NCBI RefSeq assembly: GCF_037892425.1
Contig: NZ_JBBKTT010000001.1
Coordinates: forward strand, 868,001 to 932,000
Length of the DNA: 64,000 nt
Direction: 5' to 3'
From: Lacibacter sp. H375
GTDB lineage: Bacteria > Bacteroidota > Bacteroidia > Chitinophagales > Chitinophagaceae
The notes under the pieces were generated by a model, which did no database searches, was not told where the DNA came from, and saw only the letters and a program-made list of their open reading frames with translations. The translations under genes and the position numbers were made by a program. Below are positions 7,633 to 16,847 of the stretch, piece by piece; position 1 is the first letter of the stretch; each line of letters begins with the position of its first letter.

Positions 7633-8286
7633 ATGGTTTTTGAAACACATGTGATTTTCAGTTTAACGGCAGGTGCCGGTGCATTGATTGGCTGGATCAG
7701 GATTAAAAAAACTGATCCGGCCTATTTGCCTTTTATTCTCTTGCTGACTGCAGGTTTTGTAACTGAGCTGGTCAGTTTGATTGTGATGGAAAACGGTTAT
7801 TCGAATGCTGTTTATTATAACCTGTTTGCTTTGGCAGAGGCCCTACTTGTAACGCAATTGTTTTACCGTTTAGGATTATTCAAGAATAAGAAACGATACG
7901 TGGCCCTGCAAGTGTTTTATGTTGTTCTCTGGTTGTGTGAATGTGTGTATCACCTAAGCACTACCAGTTTTAATACTTACTTTATTGTGATTTACTCAAC
8001 CGTACTTGTGTTTCTGGCCATTGACCTGCTGCATGAATTATTATTTCAGATGCCTCATAAGTTATACCGTAATCCTGTTTTCCTGATCTGTATGGGTATG
8101 ATTGTTTATTTTACTTATACCATTATTGTGGAATTATTCTGGTTTTACGGACTCAATCAAAGCAGTACATTCAGGATACGTATTTATGAGGTGTTCTCTT
8201 ATATTAACCTTTTTACAAACATCCTTTTTATCCTGGCCACATTATGGATACCATTGAAACGAGAATATATACTGCATTCATTATAA
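7633..8286 (+). CDS. Polytopic membrane protein next to a histidine kinase (217 aa)
   Basis: About seven hydrophobic segments (residues ~6-24, 32-50, 60-78, 88-108, 114-132, 146-168, 188-206) make this an integral inner-membrane protein. No known transporter or enzyme signature was found. The 3' end overlaps the kinase gene by 43 bases. The kinase itself has only one short membrane segment and no sensor domain. This protein is therefore a reasonable candidate for the signal-receiving partner of the kinase (inference from overlap and topology). Confidence 0.65.
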   Translation: MVFETHVIFSLTAGAGALIGWIRIKKTDPAYLPFILLLTAGFVTELVSLIVMENGYSNAVYYNLFALAEALLVTQLFYRLGLFKNKKRYVALQVFYVVLWLCECVYHLSTTSFNTYFIVIYSTVLVFLAIDLLHELLFQMPHKLYRNPVFLICMGMIVYFTYTIIVELFWFYGLNQSSTFRIRIYEVFSYINLFTNILFILATLWIPLKREYILHSL

Positions 8287-8996
8287 GTGCTGCAGTTATC
8301 GGGGCTTTGCTACTATATTTTGCGGTTAAGATGTATCGCAACCACCGAAAGCACTTTATTTTTTTAAGCAACTTTTATCTGCAGGAAGTGGAGTTGCTGG
8401 AGCAGGAACGCAACCGGATAGCCCGTGATCTTCATGATGAATTGGGACCACTTGTATCTATTGCACATTTGCTGATCCATAACAGTAAGGGAGCTGCAGA
8501 GGAAGACCGTGAATATTTAAGTAAAGCCGAACAGAGTTTGCATGAGTTAACTGAACGTTTCCGTGAAATTGCCAAAAACCTTACGCCGGATGTATTAAGC
8601 GGTAAAGGGTTGCATTTGAGTATTGAACGTTTTCTTAACCGGTACAGCAGCGTGAGTACAATTCAATTTCAATTTAACTGTAAGCTGAGTAAAGAACCTG
8701 CGCAAAATTTCGGTTTACAAATTTACCGGCTTGTACAAGAGCTGGTACATAATGCCATTAAACATTCTGATGCGAAAGAGGTTACACTCACTCTCGTTGA
8801 GCGAAACGGACTGATTCATCTTTTTTATAAGGATGACGGTAAAGGCATGGAAAGTGATTTCAGCAAAGATGGTATTGGCATTAAGAGTATGCGCAGCAGA
8901 GTGACCATGCTTAACGGTTATATGGAGATGAACAGTAAGCATGGCAAGGGAACAGAATTTTATTTTGCACTACCAATAAACAAACATTATGAGTAA
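8244..8996 (+). CDS. Sensor histidine kinase, NarL/LuxR-type (HisKA_3 + HATPase)
   Basis: A 250-residue membrane-anchored kinase. One transmembrane helix (about 9-29) precedes the dimerisation/phosphoacceptor helix with ERNRIARDLHDELGP; the phosphorylated His is residue 64. The ATPase domain follows, with N box ELVHNAIKH (Asn170), G1 box DDGKGM and G2 box GIGIKSM. There is no extracytoplasmic sensor. It shares a 43-base overlap with the upstream membrane protein and an eight-base overlap with the response regulator downstream, so the three are translationally linked. Confidence 0.9.
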   Translation: MDTIETRIYTAFIISAAVIGALLLYFAVKMYRNHRKHFIFLSNFYLQEVELLEQERNRIARDLHDELGPLVSIAHLLIHNSKGAAEEDREYLSKAEQSLHELTERFREIAKNLTPDVLSGKGLHLSIERFLNRYSSVSTIQFQFNCKLSKEPAQNFGLQIYRLVQELVHNAIKHSDAKEVTLTLVERNGLIHLFYKDDGKGMESDFSKDGIGIKSMRSRVTMLNGYMEMNSKHGKGTEFYFALPINKHYE

Positions 8997-9639
8997 CCCC
9001 ATCAAAATTGTAATTGCCGATGATCATTCGCTTTTCAGAGAAGGTATTCAATTGCTGCTGAAAAAAGAAAAAAGTATTGAACTGGCGGGAGAAGCATGTG
9101 ACGGAGAGGCATTGCTTGCTTTAATTGAAGATGTAAAGCCGGATGTTGTTATTACAGATATTGATATGCCGATCAAAAACGGCGTTGAAGTGACACGTAT
9201 TGTAAAGCGTGCACAACCCAATACAGGTGTATTAGCATTGACGATGTTTGGACAAGAAGAGCTTGTGGTTGATATGATGGAAGCAGGTGCGAATGGCTAT
9301 TTATTAAAAAGCAGCAAGAAGGAAGAATTGCTGCAGGCTATACAGACTGCCAGTGAAGGAGGTTCTTATTTCTGTGAGCAAACCAGTGTGCAGTTGAGTA
9401 AAATGATTGCTGCAAGCAAAGTGTCCAAGAAACAGGAAGAAGCAGATTTATCCGCTACTGAAATTGAAGTTATGCGGCTTATCTGTGAACAAAAGGCTAA
9501 CAAGGAAATCGCAGATCAGTTAGAACTGGCTGTAAAAACAATTGAGAAAATAAGGACTAAGATATTTGAAAAGACAGGATCAACCAATTTAGTGGGTGTT
9601 GCGATCTATGCGATTAAGCATGGTTATTACAAGCCCTGA
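8989..9639 (+). CDS. Response regulator, NarL/FixJ family
   Basis: The partner of the overlapping kinase gene. An N-terminal receiver domain has the acidic pair D11/D12, the phosphoacceptor D57 (in VVITDIDMP) and the conserved Lys in YLLKSSK. A C-terminal LuxR-type HTH spans about 150-212, with LSATEIEVMRLICEQKANKEIADQL and VKTIEKIRTKIFEKTG. The length of 216 is typical. Targets are unknown. The adjacent AraC-type gene and the MauE-like gene are on the same strand and could be part of its regulon, but no binding site can be assigned. Confidence 0.92.
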   Translation: MSNPIKIVIADDHSLFREGIQLLLKKEKSIELAGEACDGEALLALIEDVKPDVVITDIDMPIKNGVEVTRIVKRAQPNTGVLALTMFGQEELVVDMMEAGANGYLLKSSKKEELLQAIQTASEGGSYFCEQTSVQLSKMIAASKVSKKQEEADLSATEIEVMRLICEQKANKEIADQLELAVKTIEKIRTKIFEKTGSTNLVGVAIYAIKHGYYKP

Positions 9640-9686
9640 TAACAGCGGAAAGATGCATCAATCAGTGGTGGTTTGTTTGCATCGAT

Positions 9687-10055
9687 ATGAAGAAGACAAC
9701 AATATTTATAATAAGCCGTGAAGAACGGAAAGTACTTGCTTCGTTAAAGAGCCGTATGCGAAAAATGCCGTGGCTTGACTACGGCATTCAAAAGCTTGTG
9801 ATTGAAACAGGCATTAACCGGACCAAGCTTCAACAAAGCTTTTATTTTTTATTTGGTGTGCCTATTCATGTGTACCTGCTTGAGCAGCGAATGACATTTG
9901 CAAAAAAATTACTCAGACAAACAACGTTACCTGTGAAAGCAGTAGCTACTCAAAGCGGATTTAAAAGCGAAAAGTATTTCTTTCGATTCTTTAAGCAGAA
10001 GACATCCTCTACACCCATCGCCTACCGCAAACGAAGTAAGAACCCAAAACCCTGA
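9687..10055 (+). CDS. AraC-type DNA-binding domain protein (122 aa)
   Basis: Essentially a stand-alone AraC/XylS DNA-binding domain with two helix-turn-helix units: the first around TGINRTKLQQSFYFLFGVP (residues ~40-58) and the second around VKAVATQSGFKSEKYFFRFFKQKTSSTPIAYR (~88-118). There is no ligand or dimerisation domain, which makes it short for the family. It starts 47 bases after the response regulator. Just past its stop are two exact 13-base direct repeats spaced 21 bases apart, the classical spacing of AraC half-sites, ahead of the MauE-like gene. Confidence 0.8.
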   Translation: MKKTTIFIISREERKVLASLKSRMRKMPWLDYGIQKLVIETGINRTKLQQSFYFLFGVPIHVYLLEQRMTFAKKLLRQTTLPVKAVATQSGFKSEKYFFRFFKQKTSSTPIAYRKRSKNPKP

Positions 10056-10063
10056 TTGTTAAA

Positions 10064-10097
10064 AGTGCACTTCTTTCTGACAATAGTGCACTTCTTT
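10064..10097 (+). promoter_or_regulatory. Pair of direct repeats AGTGCACTTCTTT, 21 bases apart (probable AraC-type site)
   Basis: AGTGCACTTCTTT occurs at 10064-10076 and again exactly at 10085-10097. The 21-base period equals two helical turns, as in AraC I1/I2 half-sites. It lies between an AraC-type gene and the MauE-like gene it probably controls. Confidence 0.55.
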
Positions 10098-10170
10098 TAT
10101 TTGCATTTCAATTTTTGAATTCAGAATTTTAATCTTTGATACAGTGGTTGATTCGTCTTTAACTAATAAG

Positions 10171-10620
10171 ATGAAAAAGCTACCTGTACTACAAATTGCA
10201 TCGAGCCTGCTGATACTGCTGTTTGCCTACACCGCTTTCAGTAAGCTATTTGATTACCGGGCATTCACCCAAACACTTTCGGAATCACCACTGATTCATA
10301 ATGGAGCAGACACTATTGCCTGGTTGCTACCCGCAACTGAGTTAGTAGTTGTTCTGCTCCTGTTTTTTGAACAAACAAGAAAGGCCGGCTTGTATGCTTC
10401 GCTTGTGTTGCTATCTGTTTTTACTCTTTATATCGGGATCATGTTGTTGTTTGTTAAAGAACTGCCTTGCAGTTGTGGTGGTGTGCTGAACAAGATGAGC
10501 TGGAAGGAACACTTGTTTTTTAATGCTGGGTTTCTTGTTATTAATCTTATTGCTATTGGAAGATTTCAGTTATATGAACTTCTCAACTTTCTACGTAGGC
10601 AGGGTATGCCGAAAACCTGA
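10171..10620 (+). CDS. MauE/DoxX-like redox-associated membrane protein
   Basis: The start is the ATG at 10171 (MKKLPVLQIASS); the in-frame GTG at 10144 adds a polar stub. Four membrane helices are visible (about 6-24, 46-64, 70-90, 112-132 of the short form). A PCSCGG cysteine motif after helix 3 is typical of the MauE family, which supports disulfide or cofactor chemistry at the membrane in methylamine dehydrogenase systems and, in Bacteroidota, occurs beside small secreted proteins. The next gene, 34 bases on, is such a small exported protein. Confidence 0.75.
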   Translation: MKKLPVLQIASSLLILLFAYTAFSKLFDYRAFTQTLSESPLIHNGADTIAWLLPATELVVVLLLFFEQTRKAGLYASLVLLSVFTLYIGIMLLFVKELPCSCGGVLNKMSWKEHLFFNAGFLVINLIAIGRFQLYELLNFLRRQGMPKT

Positions 10621-10654
10621 AACAGAGTAGGCGATCATTTTTAAATTTTAGTTT

Positions 10655-11038
10655 ATGAAAAAGTATTTATTGAGTATGAGTGCAGTTGTAATTGCTGTAT
10701 TGCTTGTTGCCTTTACGCAACCAAGGAAAAGTGCCACGCAAGAAGACATGTATGTGTTTGAATTTGATCATACACAAAGCGGTGGTTATGATGAAGCCAA
10801 TGTTGAAAATGAAAGCAATACTTACTGGAAGTATATCGGTAAGAATCTTTCATTATGTGACAATGATCCTACAAAAGCCTGTCGTGTAGCTGTAACCAGT
10901 TCGTATGTCAATAACCCTACTACACCAACAGCTTTATCAGGTGTGACCATTCAAGCTACTGAAAGCTCGACAGGTGTTGCTTATGTAACAAGTATTACAG
11001 ATGCTCCATCGATCAATCAACTTTCGAATAAGGAATAG
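10655..11038 (+). CDS. Small exported protein with paired cysteines (127 aa)
   Basis: An N-terminal signal segment (residues 1-20, ending VAFTQ) leads to a mature part of about 105 residues, which contains two cysteines in LCDNDPTKACRVAV. The gene directly follows the MauE-like gene and is probably in the same transcript. It resembles the small Cys-containing secreted proteins found next to MauE-like genes in Bacteroidota, which may be substrates of that membrane redox protein. Function unknown. A strong bidirectional terminator follows. Confidence 0.65.
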   Translation: MKKYLLSMSAVVIAVLLVAFTQPRKSATQEDMYVFEFDHTQSGGYDEANVENESNTYWKYIGKNLSLCDNDPTKACRVAVTSSYVNNPTTPTALSGVTIQATESSTGVAYVTSITDAPSINQLSNKE

Positions 11039-11060
11039 TAAGAAGAGCATGTATGAAAAC

Positions 11061-11091
11061 AGAAGAGGCCTGCGATGCAGGCCTCTTCTTT
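11061..11091. terminator. Bidirectional terminator between convergent genes
   Basis: A perfect stem, AGAAGAGGCCTGC / GCAGGCCTCTTCT, surrounds a tiny GAT loop. It is followed by TT on the plus strand and is A/T-rich on the other side. It separates the plus-strand MauE cassette from the minus-strand SusD gene and partly overlaps the last SusD codon region. Confidence 0.8.
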
Positions 11092-12451
11092 AATTCTGTT
11101 GTATTCCAGTTATTTGGATAATATCGGTTGGCAGCGGCAGGGCATAATAGTTTGCATTTGGTTGCAGTGTATATATTTGACCTGCTATTTTTCTGGTAAG
11201 TATAATTGCTGCATTTTCTTTGTTGAGACGTTTGATATCCATCCAACGAAGGGCACGCATACACAATTCTTTACGACGTTCGGCAAGTATGATTGTGAGG
11301 GCTTCTTCTTTTGTATTAGCTGTGAAAGCAGGAAAGGGAACTGTATTCTTCCAACGTTTTATCATGAGCTTATTGACATCGTTCATCGCTTCTGTTACCC
11401 GACCTGCCCGTGCATGTGTTTCTGCTCTTATCAATAACAGTTCAGCTGTTGTTATTCCTGAAAAGAACTGTGAACCACTTCCCGTATAATTTCCTTTGAA
11501 CTGATAGTAACCTGTGACCGGACGGAAGAACGCTGTTTTGCGTAAATCGTTATTGTTGTATTGTGCATACAGCATTGTGTCGATTCTACCGGTTGATGTG
11601 CGGTGAATAGCAAAGTTTGTATTTGTTTCGGTATAGAAGATGGTTTCTTTATTAAACCGTTTAAACGGAACGTTTGACGTAATGCTTCCATTGATATCAC
11701 TATCGGCATTGTAATCTATCAACTCATTTCTCAGCTGCAAACAACGACCGGCATATACAAAGGCACTATCATATTTTCGCATTGATAAGTATGCACGGGC
11801 CAGCAAGCCATAAGCTGCGGCTTTTGATGGACGCATGCAATGAACCGGATGATCGGGTAAAAGCATGATGGCTTGTTTTGAATCGTTAATTACTGCATTG
11901 TATGAATCCAGTACAGTTGCTCTTACAGAAGGCACATTAAAGTCGGAGCTGTTACGAAGGACAATACCCAGATCGGTTGTTGCTGCAGCTTCATCAAATG
12001 CTTTTGCGAAGACCCATAGTAAGTTGAGGTAGTTATACGCCTTGAAGAACAGCGCTGAGCCTTTGACATTTTTCCATGCTGTTTCATTGGTTGTATTTAC
12101 CGGGATTTTATCCAGTTGTTCCAAACAAAAATTTGCATTGTAAACAGGCAGGTATGCTTTGGACCAATCGTTTTGAAATTTATACTCACCCCTATTCCAT
12201 GTGTATATTCCCTGTTGTTCGACCGGTAATGCGTTAAAATTAGCGTCTGGTAAAAAATAGTCATCGGCTGATGCTTCTCCGAAGGAAGGCGATTGTTGAA
12301 TATTCATGTATTGTGATTGATCGAGCAATGCCTGGAGGTCTTGCAGTTTGGTTGGTACTGCGAGTTTGTCATCGGGTTTTTTATCGAGATATTTTTTGCA
12401 GGAACTGATTGAGAGGATAAGTAACAAGTATAGAAATGATTTGTATTTCAT
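11090..12451 (-). CDS. RagB/SusD family nutrient-uptake outer membrane lipoprotein
   Basis: A surface lipoprotein that caps a SusC channel and captures substrate. The signal peptide ends SISSC (lipid Cys18), followed by KKYLDKKPDDKL, the usual start of SusD proteins. The TPR-like helical body follows, with KAYLPVYNANFCLEQLDKI and SALFFKAYNYLNLLWVFAKAF, and the C-terminal segment LTIILAERRKELCMRALRWMDIKRLNK is highly characteristic of the family. At 453 residues it is slightly short. It lies 250 bases downstream of susC, with a dispersed repeat in the gap. Substrate unknown: no glycoside hydrolase or peptidase gene is nearby. Confidence 0.92.
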   Translation of the reverse strand: MKYKSFLYLLLILSISSCKKYLDKKPDDKLAVPTKLQDLQALLDQSQYMNIQQSPSFGEASADDYFLPDANFNALPVEQQGIYTWNRGEYKFQNDWSKAYLPVYNANFCLEQLDKIPVNTTNETAWKNVKGSALFFKAYNYLNLLWVFAKAFDEAAATTDLGIVLRNSSDFNVPSVRATVLDSYNAVINDSKQAIMLLPDHPVHCMRPSKAAAYGLLARAYLSMRKYDSAFVYAGRCLQLRNELIDYNADSDINGSITSNVPFKRFNKETIFYTETNTNFAIHRTSTGRIDTMLYAQYNNNDLRKTAFFRPVTGYYQFKGNYTGSGSQFFSGITTAELLLIRAETHARAGRVTEAMNDVNKLMIKRWKNTVPFPAFTANTKEEALTIILAERRKELCMRALRWMDIKRLNKENAAIILTRKIAGQIYTLQPNANYYALPLPTDIIQITGIQQN

Positions 12452-12485
12452 GTTTTGTTGTTTTGATTGATTAATGTTTTTTTCT

Positions 12486-12625
12486 TTGTCCCTTTTTTGC
12501 GGAAAAAAGTAACTCCCGCAGGGACGGGACAGGCAAAAAGCCGCCCGAAAAACCCCGCCTGCGTCGGGCAGGGATTACCCCCCGTTTTCGGGATTGTACC
12601 CTGATTGAACTTTTGTACTACTGTC
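12486..12625 (+). repeat. Dispersed Bacteroidota repeat, copy B
   Basis: Lies in the SusC-SusD gap. It shares with copy A (6486-6650) the AAAAAGTAACTCCCGCAGGGACGGGAC-like block and the exact end TTTTGTACTACTGT (12611-12624), in the same orientation on the plus strand. Since susC-susD are read on the other strand, it would be transcribed as part of their mRNA. Confidence 0.65.
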
Positions 12626-12701
12626 GCTTCAACTTTTGTTGATTGTTGTACACTTTGTGTGCTACAGGTTGATGAATAGCATAGTTTCTGGATTTTGATG
12701 A

Positions 12702-15700
12702 TTAAAATGTAGCTCTGAGACCAAAGGCAAATGATGCAGGCGGTTTAGGACCTGATGGAAAATCGGGATCAATACGCTCTTTGTTGGCCGTCCACAGGAT
12801 GCCAAGGCCCGAAGCATTGAACCATGCTTCGATTTTTTCTACATTTTTATTTTTCATTAATGATGGTAATGTGTAATTGAGATTAATATATTGCAGGCGC
12901 AACTGATCGCCTTTGCGAATGTGTATTTCTGCACTACCGTAGAACCCATCTCTATTGCTATTGGCAGGGTATTGAAAAGAAGGCACATTCGTGAATGCTT
13001 CATCGCCTGGTTTGAGCCACCTGTTGCTGTATTCTTTATTACCATAACCGTTACTGATTAAGCCGCTATAACTTATTGCAGGTTTGCTGAACCAGTACCC
13101 GAGTTTATATGCGATGTTGAAGGAGAGCTCGAGCTGTTTGTATGAAACGGTATTGATGACTGAACCGAAGTAAACAGGAATGGATGAACCAATATAAAAG
13201 ACCGTTCCATTTTTTAATCCTGATTGAGCGCCTTCCATAGCGATGGCAGAATAATTGGTACTCAGCTGACCATTGAGATAGCCCTGGGGATTTCCAAACT
13301 GATCGAGACCGCCCCATTTGTAAGCCGCTTTGCTATACAATGGTTTACCAATAACTGGTGTGATGTTTTTTCCTCCACCTAATAAGCGGCTGAGCCTTAG
13401 TGATGCCGCTTCGTAATAACGGGTGGTTTTACTCGTGTTGTAATTAAACAGAAGAGTTGTTGACCATTTAAACGATTGATTGATGTTGAGTGTTGTGAGC
13501 TGGAGATCGATTCCCCTGCCTTCCATATCGCCAGCATTTGTAACAATTGTATTGAGTACTCCCCATGTTGTATAATCGTAAGGTGTTTCTGCATAGAGAT
13601 CTGTTCCTTTTTTGATGAAGTATGCTGCAGTTAATGCAATGCGATTGTTTTTTGAAGCAGCTTCCACTGCGATGTTTAACTGACTTACTTTTTCCCAACG
13701 AAGGCCGGGATTGTTGAGCGTGCCAATGGCAGCAGCAGGCAGGTTTGTATTGAAATCACGGCCATAGGATGCGACGGGTAAAGCTGTTCTGCTTAAATCG
13801 ACATTGCCGCTATAGCCAAAGGTTGATTTGAGTTTTATGTAAGGCAGCCAAGTAAGCTTATAGAATTTTTCTTTTGAAAGTTCCCAACCCAGACCAGCTG
13901 ACCAAAGCGGTTTCCATTTATCGTTTGTGGTGGCACCAAAGAGATTGGAGCCATCTTTCCGTGCACTTGCCGTGAGCGTATAACGCTGGCGAAAGGTATA
14001 TGCAAGATTTGCGTAGAATGAAAGAAACCTGTTTGCTGTTGCGGCAAATGCCGGGGGGCCAGCAATGCGTTCATAATTGCCTGTTATAAACGTTGGATAA
14101 CGATTTACATGATCGACGTTTGTAAATGCCAAGGGATCACTGTTATAACCATAATAGATGAAACCGTTTTTGTTTGCCAGCACTTCCCTTATCTCTGTTC
14201 CTGCTAAAGCGGTTACCCGATGATTTGCCCAGGTTTTATTTGCATTTAACTGTGCCCTTGCATTCTGACTTTTGATTGAACCGTTGAAGATGTTGATGAT
14301 ATCTCCAACCGGAACAATGTAGTTGACAATGCCTGTTGACCTGTTTAACTGACTGAATAGATTTATGGTATTGCGAGTATCAAAACTTTGTATACCTGCC
14401 CTTGACTCTGTTGTGCTATTTTGTAACTGGTACTGGTATTTGAGATCGAGGTTTAACCATTTTGTAATTGTGTAGTTGAGACCAAGCGATGCCATGAGCT
14501 CATTGGTGTGGGTGGTGCCTTTGTTGTGTTTGTAATCTTCAAGCGGATTGTATTGCCAACTGAGCAGTTTGCCTGCACCGGCAGTATCCGTATAGTTTTT
14601 ATTATACAATGTGGATATGGGTAAGGGATTGCCATCGGGATCAGCAAATTGCATGTAAGGAACATAGCGGCCATTGATGCCCGTTAGTGTATTGTACGCC
14701 GGTTTGCCTGTTACTGATTTACTGTTAGTATAATATACTGCTACATCGATGAGCAGTTTCTTATGTGGTTTGTAGGTATTATTAAAGCGAAGATTGAGTT
14801 TATCGAAAGTGCTGCTTAGATGATCATTGCTTTTATCGTAAGCGGCTGCCAGTAACCATGCAAGATTTGTGGTGCCGCCCCTGAGATTAAGTGCATATTG
14901 TTGTGTGGCTGCTTTACTGTACACCTGTTTTTCATAGAGCTCCCTGCTATTGATATTTTTTAATGCATTGATCTGTGCAGCAGAATCGGCAGCGGAAAGC
15001 AGGCCGGTTTTACGTTTATTAAATACATCTACAGCCGGAGAAAAAGCCCTGTATTGCTCGGCAATTATGCTATTAAAGTAACCTTTGTTAAACAGAAACT
15101 CTTCGAGATCGATGTACTCAGTGCTGCTGATTTCGGGGATGGCCGACATGCCTGGTTTGTTTGTAACAATAAATGATGAAGAGAATTCGAGTTTCATCTT
15201 TTGATTGAAGCGGCTCTTTTTTGTTGTGATGACAATAACGCCGTTGCCTGCCCGTGCACCCCAGATGGACGCAGCGGCAGCGTCTTTTAATACTATTATG
15301 CTCTCGACATCATTCGGGTTGATATTAGCGATGTTGCCTTCGTAAATAAAATTGTCGACAACAATGAGGGGGTCGAGCGGGCCGTTGATGGTGCCGAGAC
15401 CACGTACGGAAATACCCGTTTTACTTTGTGCATTGCCGTTGCTGTATCCTTCGTTGAACGACAGCCCTGCTGTGACCCCCTCGAGGCGTTTCAAGATATT
15501 GGTACCGACTTGCTGGTTGAGTTGTTTGTTGGTTATGGTAGTGATGGCACCGTTGGTTTCGTTTGGTTTCAGTTGCTGGTAGCCGGTGTTGATAGTTATT
15601 GTTTCAAGGTCGACAGTTAAGGGTTGAAAGTTAAGGGTTATGGGTTGGGTTACCGATGCGGCAGTGATCACTATTGATTGCGGCTGGTAACTGATGTGTG

Positions 15701-15902
15701 TGATTAACAAAGAGTCGGGTAAGGTGGAAAGTGTGATGCTGAATGTGCCTTTGTTATTTGTTGTAACTGTTGTTTTGTTTTTGACAGCAGTTACTGTTGC
15801 ATTGGGGACGGGTTGGTTTTCGTGGTTGCGGATGGTGCCGGTGAGGGTTTGGGCTTTTACAGATGTTGTAAGTAGTGTGAGGAAGATGATTAGTATTCTC
15901 AT
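12702..15902 (-). CDS. SusC/RagA family TonB-dependent outer membrane receptor
   Basis: A 1066-residue outer-membrane channel powered by TonB. The signal peptide ends SVKAQ (about 18). A carboxypeptidase-regulatory-like beta-sandwich follows (about 20-100, with [16 protein letters not shown]). The plug domain (about 115-230) has the SusC signatures [20 protein letters not shown] and [28 protein letters not shown] 22-strand barrel ends in the usual aromatic terminus (FGLRATF). It is transcribed toward susD and follows the TlpA-like gene by about 120 bases, giving a three-gene unit. Substrate cannot be read from the sequence. Confidence 0.93.
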   Translation of the reverse strand: MRILIIFLTLLTTSVKAQTLTGTIRNHENQPVPNATVTAVKNKTTVTTNNKGTFSITLSTLPDSLLITHISYQPQSIVITAASVTQPITLNFQPLTVDLETITINTGYQQLKPNETNGAITTITNKQLNQQVGTNILKRLEGVTAGLSFNEGYSNGNAQSKTGISVRGLGTINGPLDPLIVVDNFIYEGNIANINPNDVESIIVLKDAAAASIWGARAGNGVIVITTKKSRFNQKMKLEFSSSFIVTNKPGMSAIPEISSTEYIDLEEFLFNKGYFNSIIAEQYRAFSPAVDVFNKRKTGLLSAADSAAQINALKNINSRELYEKQVYSKAATQQYALNLRGGTTNLAWLLAAAYDKSNDHLSSTFDKLNLRFNNTYKPHKKLLIDVAVYYTNSKSVTGKPAYNTLTGINGRYVPYMQFADPDGNPLPISTLYNKNYTDTAGAGKLLSWQYNPLEDYKHNKGTTHTNELMASLGLNYTITKWLNLDLKYQYQLQNSTTESRAGIQSFDTRNTINLFSQLNRSTGIVNYIVPVGDIINIFNGSIKSQNARAQLNANKTWANHRVTALAGTEIREVLANKNGFIYYGYNSDPLAFTNVDHVNRYPTFITGNYERIAGPPAFAATANRFLSFYANLAYTFRQRYTLTASARKDGSNLFGATTNDKWKPLWSAGLGWELSKEKFYKLTWLPYIKLKSTFGYSGNVDLSRTALPVASYGRDFNTNLPAAAIGTLNNPGLRWEKVSQLNIAVEAASKNNRIALTAAYFIKKGTDLYAETPYDYTTWGVLNTIVTNAGDMEGRGIDLQLTTLNINQSFKWSTTLLFNYNTSKTTRYYEAASLRLSRLLGGGKNITPVIGKPLYSKAAYKWGGLDQFGNPQGYLNGQLSTNYSAIAMEGAQSGLKNGTVFYIGSSIPVYFGSVINTVSYKQLELSFNIAYKLGYWFSKPAISYSGLISNGYGNKEYSNRWLKPGDEAFTNVPSFQYPANSNRDGFYGSAEIHIRKGDQLRLQYINLNYTLPSLMKNKNVEKIEAWFNASGLGILWTANKERIDPDFPSGPKPPASFAFGLRATF

Positions 15903-16022
15903 GATTTAGATAGTTAAAGGTTATGAGTTAAAAGGATCGTGAGTGGTGAGTCGTGAGTGGTGAGGCCCCCTCTGTATCTCCCCCTTGAAGGGGAGAAAAG
16001 AAGTCTTCGTAGGATGCAGTTT

Positions 16023-16847
16023 TTATGGCGAGTGCCCTTCGGCTGCGCTCAGGATGTCGTTTTTTGTTTTCATGGGGTTGGGTTTGCCAGAGAGGACTGA
16101 CTGAATGTTTTCTTTTGTGAGTGCGGAAGAGGCTGTGATGGCGACGACTTTGTTTTGATAAAGCCATACATAGTGCGGCAGGAAGAGGCGTGGAAAAAGT
16201 TGCTGCAACTCAGGACCATCTTCGATGGCTATGGGAAAACGGATGGTGGTTTTGGGTGAACTGTTTCTTTTGATGAGATAGTTGTGAATGGCCTCACCAG
16301 TATCTGCAGTTGTAAGGGTGTTGTTGACAAGGATGGGTTGTAACTGTAAAGGAAACTGCTTTTGCAATGAATCGAGCTTTGAAAAGCCTTTTAGACAGGA
16401 GCTGCACCAGGTGGCCCAAAAATCGAGGATGACGAGTTTGTGGGGGAGTTGTGAAAGATCGATCTGCTGCTGGTACGTGTTGAGGAGATTGGATAATAAA
16501 AACGGGGGCATGGTATCGCCAATGGCGAGGGGTTTTAACGTGTGGTTCTCTGCTTTATTAAAGTTTCGTTTGAGCAGCACCGTTATGAGACCCCTCTCAT
16601 TGTTAGGAACGGTTTCTGTTTTGTAACCATGGCAGGTGATGCGGATGGAATCGAGAGCAGAAGTGTTTTTTAGAACAAACTCTCCCTGTTTGTTTGTGAG
16701 GGTTGTGTTGTTACTGTAGAGCACAGTTACTGTTGCGCCAGCAATCGGAAGGCCGGAAGCGTTGATGACATTGCCTTTGATGGTGACGGGCCTACACATG
16801 CTTAAGCAAGGACAAAGCATTGCCAGGCAATAAATGAGATGTTTCAT
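16023..16847 (-). CDS. Carboxypeptidase-regulatory-like + thioredoxin (TlpA-like) protein, short C-terminus
   Basis: The start is the ATG at 16847 (MKHLIYCLAML), which gives a proper signal peptide. A beta-sandwich like the one at the SusC N-terminus (about 20-100) is followed by a thioredoxin domain whose redox motif is WCSSC in LDFWATWCSSCLKGF. Such proteins often pair with SusC/SusD in Bacteroidota, probably reducing or isomerising disulfides in the periplasm. Odd: homologues commonly run on past this point. Here the frame ends SAAEGHSP, and those last codons are read through a dispersed repeat (CCTGAGCGCAGCCGAAGG on the coding strand). The native C-terminus was probably lost. Confidence 0.8.
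   Translation of the reverse strand: MKHLIYCLAMLCPCLSMCRPVTIKGNVINASGLPIAGATVTVLYSNNTTLTNKQGEFVLKNTSALDSIRITCHGYKTETVPNNERGLITVLLKRNFNKAENHTLKPLAIGDTMPPFLLSNLLNTYQQQIDLSQLPHKLVILDFWATWCSSCLKGFSKLDSLQKQFPLQLQPILVNNTLTTADTGEAIHNYLIKRNSSPKTTIRFPIAIEDGPELQQLFPRLFLPHYVWLYQNKVVAITASSALTKENIQSVLSGKPNPMKTKNDILSAAEGHSP
16035..16055. repeat. Dispersed TCCTGAGCGCAGCCGAAGG repeat fragment
   Basis: A short sequence widespread between Bacteroidota genes. Here it forms the last codons of the TlpA-like gene, which suggests the repeat replaced the original 3' end. Confidence 0.5.
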
